Positions 1 through 5,619 of a stretch of DNA of 10,984 nucleotides are shown piece after piece. The notes beneath the pieces were generated by a model. It did no database searches, was not told the DNA's origin, and saw only the letters and a list, made by a program, of their open reading frames with translations. Positions within the stretch are counted from its first letter, which is position 1. The number at the start of each line of letters is the position of its first letter. Both the position numbers and the translations under genes were made by a program. This stretch comes from a bacterium (lineage in GTDB: Bacteria; Patescibacteriota; Minisyncoccia; UBA6257; Colwellbacteraceae), in assembly GCA_021839365.1 (NCBI GenBank), contig JAKCBB010000016.1, forward strand, positions 1-10,984, written 5' to 3'.

Positions 1-645
1 GTGGGATACTGGCCCCTCAATGAAGGATCTGGGACGACGGCGTACGACGACTCCGGATGGGGGAACAACGGGACGATGGAAATACCCGGCGACCTACCCG
101 TTTGGACCGCGTCAGGCTGCCTGACCAATAAGCCATGTTTGAGTTTTGACGGGACGGATGATTTTGTCGTTACGAACAATTTTTCTTTCATTTCGAACAT
201 AAACGCTCCCCATTCGGTTTTTGCCTGGATCTATAACACGACGAGCAGCAGCGCAATCCAGTCCGTGTTGAATTACGGAGAATACAGCGACAGCTACAAC
301 GCAACCGCTTTAGCCGTGTCAAACGATTATTTAGGCTGGGCATACAATGGATGGTACGGCGATTTTGTTTCAAGCAATCTAGTCGTCCCGCTAAACAGCT
401 GGGTTTTCGTGGGTTTTGTGAGAACGGCCGGCAACGTAACCATTTTTCTTAACTCCTCCGCGGATGTTGTCAATCAAAGCGTATCCGCTACCGTGATTAC
501 ATCCAATCCTTTTACTATAGGAACGGCCACTAGAAATAGCACGAAGGGCGGGTATTATAGCGGCAGGATAAGCAAGGTATACGCGTTTAATAACGCAATC
601 ACATCCGCGCAGGCAGAGGCTTTGTATAACTCGACAAAACCGTGA
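1..645 (+). CDS. LamG-like (concanavalin A-like) surface protein, 3' end only
   Basis: The frame is open from the first base of the window, so this is probably the C-terminal part of a longer gene. The GTG at base 1 need not be the start. The 214 visible residues read as one LamG/laminin-G-like jelly-roll domain. It opens with a GYWPLNEGSGTTAYDDSG segment, followed by NNGTM, then CLSFDGTDDFV. It closes with a GRISKVYAFNNAITSAQAEALYN segment, the usual last strand and helix of bacterial LamG_3-type domains. The composition is rich in Asn, Ser, Thr and aromatics and poor in charge, as in exported proteins. Such domains bind carbohydrate or other surface ligands on secreted or cell-wall proteins; the ligand here cannot be told. 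No C-terminal anchor or sorting signal follows the domain. Any signal peptide would lie upstream of the window. Confidence 0.8.
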   Translation: MGYWPLNEGSGTTAYDDSGWGNNGTMEIPGDLPVWTASGCLTNKPCLSFDGTDDFVVTNNFSFISNINAPHSVFAWIYNTTSSSAIQSVLNYGEYSDSYNATALAVSNDYLGWAYNGWYGDFVSSNLVVPLNSWVFVGFVRTAGNVTIFLNSSADVVNQSVSATVITSNPFTIGTATRNSTKGGYYSGRISKVYAFNNAITSAQAEALYNSTKP

Positions 646-716
646 TTGCGATTCTCGTTTTGAAAGGCGCAGGACGAAAAACCCTTCATATTATTCTAAG
701 AAAAGAGGTTTAGGGA

Positions 717-722
717 TATAAT
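717..722 (+). promoter_or_regulatory. -10 box (TATAAT) for the half-MFS gene
   Basis: A perfect TATAAT ends nine bases before the ATG at 732. Only a weak -35 candidate (TTCTAA, 694-699, 17-base spacer) precedes it. If used, transcription would begin about at 729, giving an almost leaderless mRNA. Confidence 0.5.
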
Positions 723-731
723 GAGGAAAAC

Positions 732-1397
732 ATGAAGATAAAAATAGACATTAATATAAATGTCAACAAGGTGATAAAATATATGGTGCTTACCGACCTT
801 ATATTCACCGGCAGCTGGAGTTTTATACAGCCTATTTTCTCCATTTTCGTAATCAAAGATATCGCGGGAGCGACTGTCGTCACCGCCGGCGTGGCCGCCG
901 CTCTTTACTGGATAACAAAGTCGCTCCTACAGATTCCAATCGCGACTTTCTTGGATAAAACAAACGGAGAGAAAGACGATTTCTACGCCTTGGTTTTTTC
1001 AGTGACTCTTGCCGGGTTTGCGGCTTTCAGTTTTATCCTGGTGCGCACTGTCTGGGGGCTTCTAACCGTCCAGATACTTTATGCGATAGCCATGGCGTTT
1101 TATATACCGGCATGGTCGGGGTTGTTTTCGAGGCATCTGGACCAGAAAAGATACTCTTTCGACTGGTCGCTTGATTCAACGGCCATAGGTTTAACGGCTT
1201 TCATAACTTCTTTATTGGGGAGCATTTTGGCGGAGTGGCTTGGTTTCCAGATAGTATTCCTTATCGTGGGGGCGTTTTCTTTAACCTCGGCGCTAATGCT
1301 TTACTTCGCGCCGAACATATTCCTTCCGAAGCAGACATCAAAAGGAGAACCCCCGGTTGCGCTAAAAGACCATTCTTCTCCTACGAGCGTCGGTTAA
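732..1397 (+). CDS. Half-size MFS-like membrane protein (six helices)
   Basis: A 221-residue integral membrane protein with six hydrophobic segments, roughly residues 17-42, 48-70, 85-104, 108-134, 148-170 and 172-195. This is the layout of the N-terminal half of a major facilitator superfamily transporter. Between helices 2 and 3 is FLDKTNGEKDD, a degenerate form of MFS motif A (G-x3-D-R-x-G-R/K). The tail after helix 6 is short and polar and ends at a TAA. Full MFS proteins have 12 helices and about 400 residues. No second half follows, since polX starts 26 bases later. Small MFS-like proteins of this size are, to my recollection, common in Parcubacteria, so this is probably a real half-transporter that dimerises (inference) and not a truncation. 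Substrate unknown. The ATG at 732 fits the TATAAT at 717-722; Met17 is an alternative start. Confidence 0.75.
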   Translation: MKIKIDININVNKVIKYMVLTDLIFTGSWSFIQPIFSIFVIKDIAGATVVTAGVAAALYWITKSLLQIPIATFLDKTNGEKDDFYALVFSVTLAGFAAFSFILVRTVWGLLTVQILYAIAMAFYIPAWSGLFSRHLDQKRYSFDWSLDSTAIGLTAFITSLLGSILAEWLGFQIVFLIVGAFSLTSALMLYFAPNIFLPKQTSKGEPPVALKDHSSPTSVG

Positions 1398-1410
1398 AGC
1401 CGGCATAAAG

Positions 1411-1416
1411 TATAAT
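1411..1416 (+). promoter_or_regulatory. -10 box (TATAAT) for polX
   Basis: A perfect TATAAT ends six bases before the polX ATG at 1423. The predicted start of transcription falls on or next to the ATG, so the mRNA would be leaderless. No convincing -35 box or Shine-Dalgarno sequence is visible. Confidence 0.5.
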
Positions 1417-1422
1417 AAAAAT

Positions 1423-3150
1423 ATGAATAACCAGGAAATCGCCGGAGTTTTAAGGGAGATAGGCGAATATCTGGAGATGGACGACGTGCCTTTTAAGCCC
1501 CGCGCATATGAAAAAGCCGCAGAGGTCGTTTCAGGAATGGAAGAAGAAGTAAGTGAAATCTATAAGAAAGGAGGAATAAGGGCGATTGAAGAGATTCCCG
1601 AAGTCGGGATTTCCATAGCGGAAAAAATCGAAGAACTTATAAAAACCGGAAAACTTAAGTATTACGAACAGCTGAAGAAAAAAACGCCTGTTGATTTTCC
1701 GAGCTTTGTCGGACTCGAGGGCCTCGGGCCGAAGTCCATAAAGAAACTTTACAAGAAACTCGGGATAAAAAATATTAAAGACCTGGAAAAAGCCGCGGAA
1801 TCCGGAAAAATAAGAAAACTCGAGGGATTCGGCAAAAAATCGGAAGAAAAGATATTGGCCGGGTTGAAGTTTGTGAACCGTTCCAAAGGGAGGTTTCTCT
1901 TAGGAGAAGCGTTGCCGCTAAGCGAGACGGTAAAAGAAAGACTGTCTTCGCTTGCGGAGGTTAAGAAGATAATAATCGCCGGTTCTATCCGCAGGAGGCG
2001 AGATACGGTGGGCGACATGGACATACTGGTAACCTCGGATAATCCCAAGCCGATAATGGACAGGTTTATTTCCCTGCCAGAGGTCGCGAGAGTTTTGGCG
2101 CGCGGAGAAACAAAATCATCGGTTAAGTTCAAAGGCGGGATAGACGCCGATTTGCGCATCGTTAAAGATTCTTCGTACGGAGCCGCTTTGAATTATTTTA
2201 CCGGATCGAAAAGCCATAACGTGGCTTTGCGGCGGATAGCGATGAAGGAGGGATGGAAGCTCAATGAGTACGGTTTGTTTGATAAAAAAGGAAAACAGAT
2301 TGCCGGGAAAAATGAAGAGGAGTTATATAAAGCTTTCGGCATGGATTATATCGAACCGGAGCTTCGCGAAAATACCGGAGAAATCGAAGCGGCCAGGGCC
2401 GGAAAGCTGCCGAAACTGATAAGATACGGCGATTTGCAGGGAGATCTGCAGGTACAGACGGAATGGACGGACGGAACCGCCTCGATAGAAGAAATGGCCG
2501 TGCGCGCCGCCAAGCTGGGGTTGAAGTATATTGCCATAACCGATCACACGAAGCGTCTGGCGATGGCTAAAGGATTGGATGAGAAGCGTTTACACGATCA
2601 GGGAAAAGAAATAGGCCGCGTTAATTCCCTTCTTAAAAAGAAGGGAGTAAAGTTAACGGTCCTGAAAGGGGCGGAGTGCGATGTTTTAAAGGACGGGAGC
2701 CTTGATTTAAAGAATGAGGCATTGGCCAAACTGGACGTGGTCGGCGTGGCGATACACTCGTATTTTAATTTGCCGGCCGCGGAACAGACCAAGCGCCTCA
2801 AGAAAGCCATGAGCAGTCCGCACGCGGACATAGTTTTCCATCCGACAGGCAGACTTATCAACAAACGCGCTCCATACGAAATAGACATGGATGAAATAAT
2901 CGCCCACGCTAAAAAAACAAAGACCGCTCTTGAGGCGGACGCGCTTCCCGAAAGACTGGACTTAAGCGATGAGCATGTAAGGAAATGCGTGGAGGCCGGA
3001 GTAAGACTCTCAATAGACTCGGATGCGCACGCCCTGGCACATCTGGAATTTCTTCCTTATGGGATAGCGCAGGCCAGAAGGGGATGGGCAAAAAAGAAAG
3101 ATATTGTCAATGCCTGGCCTTTGGAAAAAATGCTAAATTTGTTAAAATAG
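1423..3150 (+). CDS. polX: DNA polymerase X with PHP domain (PolX)
   Basis: A family X DNA polymerase with a C-terminal PHP domain, 575 residues, the usual length for bacterial PolX. The family fills short gaps in base-excision repair, and its PHP domain usually gives 3'-5' exonuclease activity. Residues 1-160 are the helix-hairpin-helix 8-kDa and fingers region, with two HhH loops (EIPEVGISIAEKI and LEGLGPKSIKKLY). The palm carries GSIRRRRDTVGDMDILV (187-203) with catalytic D198 and D200, the third Asp at D243 (DADLR), and YFTGSKSHN (258-266). The PHP domain starts near 337 and keeps H375 (ITDH), E418 (GAEC), H445 (IHS), H473 (HPTGR), D534 and H536 (DSDAH). Its first motif is unusual: DLQVQT at 341-346 replaces the canonical DLHxHT, so both histidine metal ligands (Q343, Q345) are changed. 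The polymerase should be active; the exonuclease is uncertain. The Nudix gene follows 12 bases after the TAG stop. Confidence 0.95.
   Translation: MNNQEIAGVLREIGEYLEMDDVPFKPRAYEKAAEVVSGMEEEVSEIYKKGGIRAIEEIPEVGISIAEKIEELIKTGKLKYYEQLKKKTPVDFPSFVGLEGLGPKSIKKLYKKLGIKNIKDLEKAAESGKIRKLEGFGKKSEEKILAGLKFVNRSKGRFLLGEALPLSETVKERLSSLAEVKKIIIAGSIRRRRDTVGDMDILVTSDNPKPIMDRFISLPEVARVLARGETKSSVKFKGGIDADLRIVKDSSYGAALNYFTGSKSHNVALRRIAMKEGWKLNEYGLFDKKGKQIAGKNEEELYKAFGMDYIEPELRENTGEIEAARAGKLPKLIRYGDLQGDLQVQTEWTDGTASIEEMAVRAAKLGLKYIAITDHTKRLAMAKGLDEKRLHDQGKEIGRVNSLLKKKGVKLTVLKGAECDVLKDGSLDLKNEALAKLDVVGVAIHSYFNLPAAEQTKRLKKAMSSPHADIVFHPTGRLINKRAPYEIDMDEIIAHAKKTKTALEADALPERLDLSDEHVRKCVEAGVRLSIDSDAHALAHLEFLPYGIAQARRGWAKKKDIVNAWPLEKMLNLLK
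3121..3148 (+). promoter_or_regulatory. Possible promoter for the Nudix gene inside the polX 3' end
   Basis: TTGGAA (3121-3126) and TAAAAT (3143-3148) are separated by 16 bases and lie in the last codons of polX. Use of this pair would give a leader of about 8 bases before the ATG at 3163. Read-through from polX is equally possible. Confidence 0.3.
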
Positions 3151-3162
3151 AAAAATACCACA

Positions 3163-3693
3163 ATGCAAAAAGAAATATCTGCAGGAGTAATAGTCTTCCG
3201 CAGGGACGTTAAAGGACCAAGATTTCTCCTTCTATATCACGGCAGTGATTACTGGAATTTTCCAAAAGGACACATAGAGAAAGATCCGACTGAAACCGGA
3301 AAGGGAGAGACCAGCCTTGAAGCGGCTCTGCGGGAAACTATGGAAGAAACCGGACTTAAGCCGGCGGATTTAAGGATAAACCGTAAGTTCAAGGGATACG
3401 AACGTTTTTCTTTCTATAAAGGGAAAAGCCGGATTTTCAAGATAGTCATTTTCTATTTAGGAGAAACAAGGCAAAAGAATATCAATGTTTCCGACGAGCA
3501 TGAAGGATACGGATGGTTCTACTACCGCGATGCCTTAAGGCTTGTTAAAGGGTACCGCGATACCGCTTCGGTTTTAAAAAAAGCGCATGATTTTATAAAA
3601 TCGGGAGCAACAAAGGAACATAGCCATCCCGCCGTTCCCGCGGAGCATGAAACTCCCCGCCCAAGATCGGAAAGCGTGCTTAAAGGGGATTAA
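3163..3693 (+). CDS. Nudix hydrolase, Ap4A-hydrolase-like
   Basis: A 176-residue Nudix protein that should cleave a nucleoside diphosphate linked to another group, using Mg2+ bound by the Nudix box. Residues 29-40 (DYWNFPKGHIEK) and the later HEGYGWFYYRDALRLV resemble bacterial and animal diadenosine tetraphosphate hydrolases, so bis(5'-nucleosyl)-tetraphosphatase is the best guess. The box GHIEK...GETSLEAALRETMEETGL is complete, with R57, E58, E61 and E62. However, seven extra residues (DPTETGK, 41-47) sit in its first loop, so the spacing is not the strict G-x5-E. The last 30 or so residues are polar and probably disordered, and their coding region overlaps the end of the opposing DUF192 gene by 14 bases. 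The gene lies directly behind polX and may be co-transcribed with it. Removal of damaged nucleotides or of Ap4A made by tRNA synthetases would both fit; the substrate is unproven. Confidence 0.88.
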   Translation: MQKEISAGVIVFRRDVKGPRFLLLYHGSDYWNFPKGHIEKDPTETGKGETSLEAALRETMEETGLKPADLRINRKFKGYERFSFYKGKSRIFKIVIFYLGETRQKNINVSDEHEGYGWFYYRDALRLVKGYRDTASVLKKAHDFIKSGATKEHSHPAVPAEHETPRPRSESVLKGD

Positions 3694-4231
3694 GCCAACT
3701 CTTCCTTATAATGACGGTCTCCCCGATATTTATTCCCAGCTTGTTAATGGTTCCGGCGTTAACCTCGAGAACGTAATCTGCCGGACTGCCCGGCGTAATA
3801 TTAATCGATACCGCTCCCGGGGCCGGAGGGGAGATGTCGGGGGTCAAATCTACGACCTTGTCTCCGTTAATCCATATAAAATCGAGAGGGAATTCCATTC
3901 CTCTCATCGTAAATTCGTATTTATCCGGACGGTTGAAAACAAAAAGCATTCCGGAATCGGCCGGCAAGAATGACCTCCACGAAAGCCCTAAGTATTGTTT
4001 TTGCGATGAAACCGCAACCTCGGCGCTTATCTTCCCGTTGCCTATATAAACACCCGCTGTTTGGCCATCGCGCCAAGGCGAGCGGTAATTAGCATATAAA
4101 ACGCCTGCATAAAACACGATAGACAAAAACAACGCGCCCGATGCCGCCTGAATTCGTTTTTTTTCAGACCGATTTTTTTGCCGTTCCATGCTTAGCGTGT
4201 CTGTATTTGGGATTTTGCGGATGCGGGCCAT
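3680..4231 (-). CDS. DUF192 family protein with N-terminal membrane anchor
   Basis: A 183-residue protein. Residues 31-47 (GALFLSIVFYAGVLYAN core) form one hydrophobic helix behind a basic stretch (RQKNRSEKKR), predicting an inside N-terminus and an extracytoplasmic domain. Residues 58-183 match the DUF192 fold. Visible elements are the Q-x2-LGLSWRSFLP strand-helix, the core ADSGMLFVFN (91-100), and FTMRGMEFPLDFIWINGDKVVDL, equivalent to the family's FWMKNTxxPLDxxFID. It ends with the typical 'ADYVLEVNAGT' and 'GINIGETV' strands. The biochemical function of DUF192 is not established. The ATG at 4231 gives 14 extra polar residues; Met15 at 4189 is an equally plausible start, and no clear Shine-Dalgarno decides between them. 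The stop codon lies inside the convergent Nudix gene (14-base overlap). Confidence 0.85.
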   Translation of the reverse strand: MARIRKIPNTDTLSMERQKNRSEKKRIQAASGALFLSIVFYAGVLYANYRSPWRDGQTAGVYIGNGKISAEVAVSSQKQYLGLSWRSFLPADSGMLFVFNRPDKYEFTMRGMEFPLDFIWINGDKVVDLTPDISPPAPGAVSINITPGSPADYVLEVNAGTINKLGINIGETVIIRKSWLNPL

Positions 4232-4271
4232 TTGATTTTTATTGTTAGTTCCCGGGTTCTATAGTCTTAAT

Positions 4272-4412
4272 TTAAGAGACTGGAAGGGGAGCCGAATGTC
4301 GGAAGAACGGTTGTTCTAAAAATGAAGCGTTATCTATCATGGGATAGTATTCGCGGCCGTACGTCTCCTCTGTATTTACCGGTTCTCTCGGTTGTCGGTG
4401 CGGTTGTTCCAT
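4272..4412 (-). CDS. Possible small polar ORF of unknown function
   Basis: A 46-codon ORF beginning MEQPHRQPREPVNTEE and ending HSAPLPVS. It is rich in Pro, Gln, Glu and Tyr, has no hydrophobic segment, and would be disordered. It sits between the rplT terminator and the DUF192 gene, on the same strand as both. The frame can be extended upstream to 4478, but that would run through the terminator hairpin, so the ATG at 4412 is preferred. There is no clear Shine-Dalgarno or promoter. I recognise no family. It may be a real small gene or a chance ORF in a 255-base gap (4232-4486) that otherwise holds only the terminator. Confidence 0.25.
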   Translation of the reverse strand: MEQPHRQPREPVNTEETYGREYYPMIDNASFLEQPFFRHSAPLPVS

Positions 4413-4438
4413 CTCATAAGATGAATCAAAAATAATTA

Positions 4439-4473
4439 AACAAAAAACCACCCGTCTTCGGTGGTTTTTTGTT
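4439..4473 (-). terminator. Rho-independent terminator of the infC-rpmI-rplT operon
   Basis: A perfect 14-base-pair inverted repeat (4439-4452 with 4460-4473) encloses a 7-base loop, CGTCTTC. The core is ACCACC/GGTGGT flanked by A and T runs, so it has a T-tract on either strand. It lies just past the rplT stop on the minus strand, the correct place to end the ribosomal-protein operon. No plus-strand gene ends nearby. Confidence 0.9.
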
Positions 4474-4486
4474 ATCAAGAGAATGC

Positions 4487-4831
4487 TTATCCGGCTTGTG
4501 CTATAACTTCCTTAAAGGTTTGCGGCTCTTTTTCGGCCAGCTCGGCCAAGACTTTACGATTCAAGAGAATGTTCTTCTTTTTCAGCGCGGAGACAAGCTT
4601 GCTGTAACTTGTTCCCTCCGCTTTGGCGGAAGCGCCTATCTTAACGTTCCAAAGGCGGCGCTGATCTCTTTTGTTCTGTTTGCGTCCGCGGTAGGCGTGG
4701 CTCCAAGCGTGAAGCAAGGCCTCTTTAGCGGCTTTTTCTTTGGACTTGCGGCCCCATCTGAAGCCTTTCGTCTGTTTCAAGACCGCTCTTCTTTTTTTGT
4801 TGGCCGAAACGCCTCTTTTTACCCTGGTCAT
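4487..4831 (-). CDS. rplT: 50S ribosomal protein L20
   Basis: A 114-residue basic protein of normal L20 length, beginning MTRVKRGVSANKKRRAVLKQ. It contains the characteristic GFRWGRKSKEKAAKEALLHA and YRGRKQNKRDQRRLWNVKI segments and the C-terminal globular part with LVSALKKKNILLNRKVLAELA. L20 binds 23S rRNA early in assembly of the large subunit. In several bacteria it also represses its own operon by binding the mRNA; I cannot see an L20 operator here by eye. The gene begins four bases after the rpmI stop with no Shine-Dalgarno of its own, which suggests translational coupling to rpmI. It is the last gene of the operon and is followed by a strong terminator. Confidence 0.97.
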   Translation of the reverse strand: MTRVKRGVSANKKRRAVLKQTKGFRWGRKSKEKAAKEALLHAWSHAYRGRKQNKRDQRRLWNVKIGASAKAEGTSYSKLVSALKKKNILLNRKVLAELAEKEPQTFKEVIAQAG

Positions 4832-4835
4832 ATTT

Positions 4836-5015
4836 TTATACTAAAGCTTTTATTCTTTTATAATCGGATTTGCTTATCGATGAATAATTCCTCTTCTTTT
4901 GTATGGATTTGGTCGGTTTCTTAGCCATGTTGTGGCTGACGCCGCGAACACGGCGCAGCATCTTGCCGCTTTTTGTAATCTTTATTCTCTTTAAGACGGT
5001 CTTTTTGCTTATCAT
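4836..5015 (-). CDS. rpmI: 50S ribosomal protein L35
   Basis: A 59-residue, strongly basic protein beginning MISKKTVLKRIKITKSGKM, followed by LRRVRGVSHNMAKKPTKS and ending KSDYKRIKALV. The pattern KRIKITKSGK-x-RR...SHNxxKKxTK...DYKRIKAL is that of L35, a small large-subunit protein. It is slightly shorter than the usual 64-65 residues, mainly because the N-terminal MPKxKTxKS stretch is reduced. The ATG lies one base after the infC TAA stop. AAGGAAAGG four bases upstream of the ATG, inside the infC end, is a good Shine-Dalgarno sequence. The identity is reinforced by the conserved order infC-rpmI-rplT. Confidence 0.93.
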   Translation of the reverse strand: MISKKTVLKRIKITKSGKMLRRVRGVSHNMAKKPTKSIQKKRNYSSISKSDYKRIKALV

Positions 5016-5016
5016 G

Positions 5017-5523
5017 TTACCTTTCCTTCTCTATCTGCAAAAGCATTCCCCTCCCTCCTTGCTTTATCTCGCCTTCGCGGCGGATGGGGGTTTGGAGCAA
5101 TACGAGAAATTCCTCCATTTTTTTCCTTGCCCAGTCCTTTAATCCTTTTTCCCTGCCGCGCATAGTGAGCTGTATCTCGACTCTGTGCCCTTTGACCAAG
5201 AACTCGTCGATGCGGCGCGCCTTGTTTTCCAGGTCGTTTTTGGCTTCGCGGAGGCTTATCTGGACCTGCTTCAAAGCCAACACCTTTTGGGTCTGTTTTT
5301 GTTTTTTAATATCAACCTCTTTCTGGTATCTGAACTTGTCGTAACTCTGTATTTTTGCTACCGGCGGGTTGGCTTGAGCGGCGATTAAAATAAGATCCAA
5401 GCTTCTTCTTTCCGCCTCGGCGAGAGCTTCACTGCGGGACATAACGCCTAAATTCTCGCCGGTCTCGCTTACCACCCGCAGTTCGGGCGCCATTATTTGG
5501 TTGTTTATCTTGTTTTCTTGGAT
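5017..5523 (-). CDS. infC: Translation initiation factor IF-3, probable non-ATG start
   Basis: IF-3 keeps the 30S subunit free and checks the initiator tRNA and start codon. The N domain has APELRVVSETGENLGVMS and AQANPPVAKIQSYDKFRY; the C domain has KQVQISLREAKNDLENKARR and VEIQLTMRGREKG. From the first ATG (5493) the protein is 158 residues. The frame stays open upstream to a TAA at 5533-5535, and the codons before that ATG read KINNQI. This matches the conserved IF-3 opening (RxNxQIRAPExRV), so the true start is probably upstream. There is no ATG, GTG or TTG in that stretch; ATA (5508) or ATC (5523) would be the start. Non-ATG starts are a known feature of infC (AUU in E. coli), where they allow IF-3 to repress itself. 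I give the extended 168-codon form; 5017-5493 is the conservative alternative. First gene of the operon with rpmI and rplT. Confidence 0.9.
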   Translation of the reverse strand: MQENKINNQIMAPELRVVSETGENLGVMSRSEALAEAERRSLDLILIAAQANPPVAKIQSYDKFRYQKEVDIKKQKQTQKVLALKQVQISLREAKNDLENKARRIDEFLVKGHRVEIQLTMRGREKGLKDWARKKMEEFLVLLQTPIRREGEIKQGGRGMLLQIEKER

Positions 5524-5529
5524 ACGAGT

Positions 5530-5558
5530 ATATTAGTGCGGATTTCCTTTGTTTGCAA
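5530..5558 (-). promoter_or_regulatory. Probable infC operon promoter
   Basis: On the minus strand TTGCAA (5558-5553) and TAATAT (5535-5530) are separated by 17 bases. An overlapping TATACT (5532-5527) is a better -10 box but would have a 20-base spacer. The predicted transcript start is close to 5523, almost at the ATC candidate start of infC. Confidence 0.45.
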
Positions 5559-5566
5559 GGGGTATT

Positions 5567-5595
5567 TTGTCTTGAGGTATAAATGGAGGTATTAT
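5567..5595 (+). promoter_or_regulatory. Probable ileS promoter
   Basis: TTGTCT (5567-5572) and TATTAT (5590-5595) are separated by 17 bases. The predicted leader is about 18 bases before the ATG at 5620. The TGGAGG at 5584-5589 is too far from the ATG to be its Shine-Dalgarno, and none lies nearer. The gap is too short for a T-box leader, so no tRNA-sensing control is visible. This promoter is divergent from the infC promoter. Confidence 0.4.
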
Positions 5596-5619
5596 ATTTC
5601 TATTCTTAATAACTAGCGT

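Noticed and set aside
732..1397. Half-MFS gene as a decayed pseudogene
   Set aside because: The frame is intact, all six helices are well formed, it has its own TATAAT, and no remnant of a second half follows in the 25 bases before polX.
5494..5619. T-box or other riboswitch upstream of ileS
   Set aside because: The whole infC-ileS gap is 126 bases or less and holds two divergent promoters; no T-box sequence or terminator/antiterminator pair is visible.
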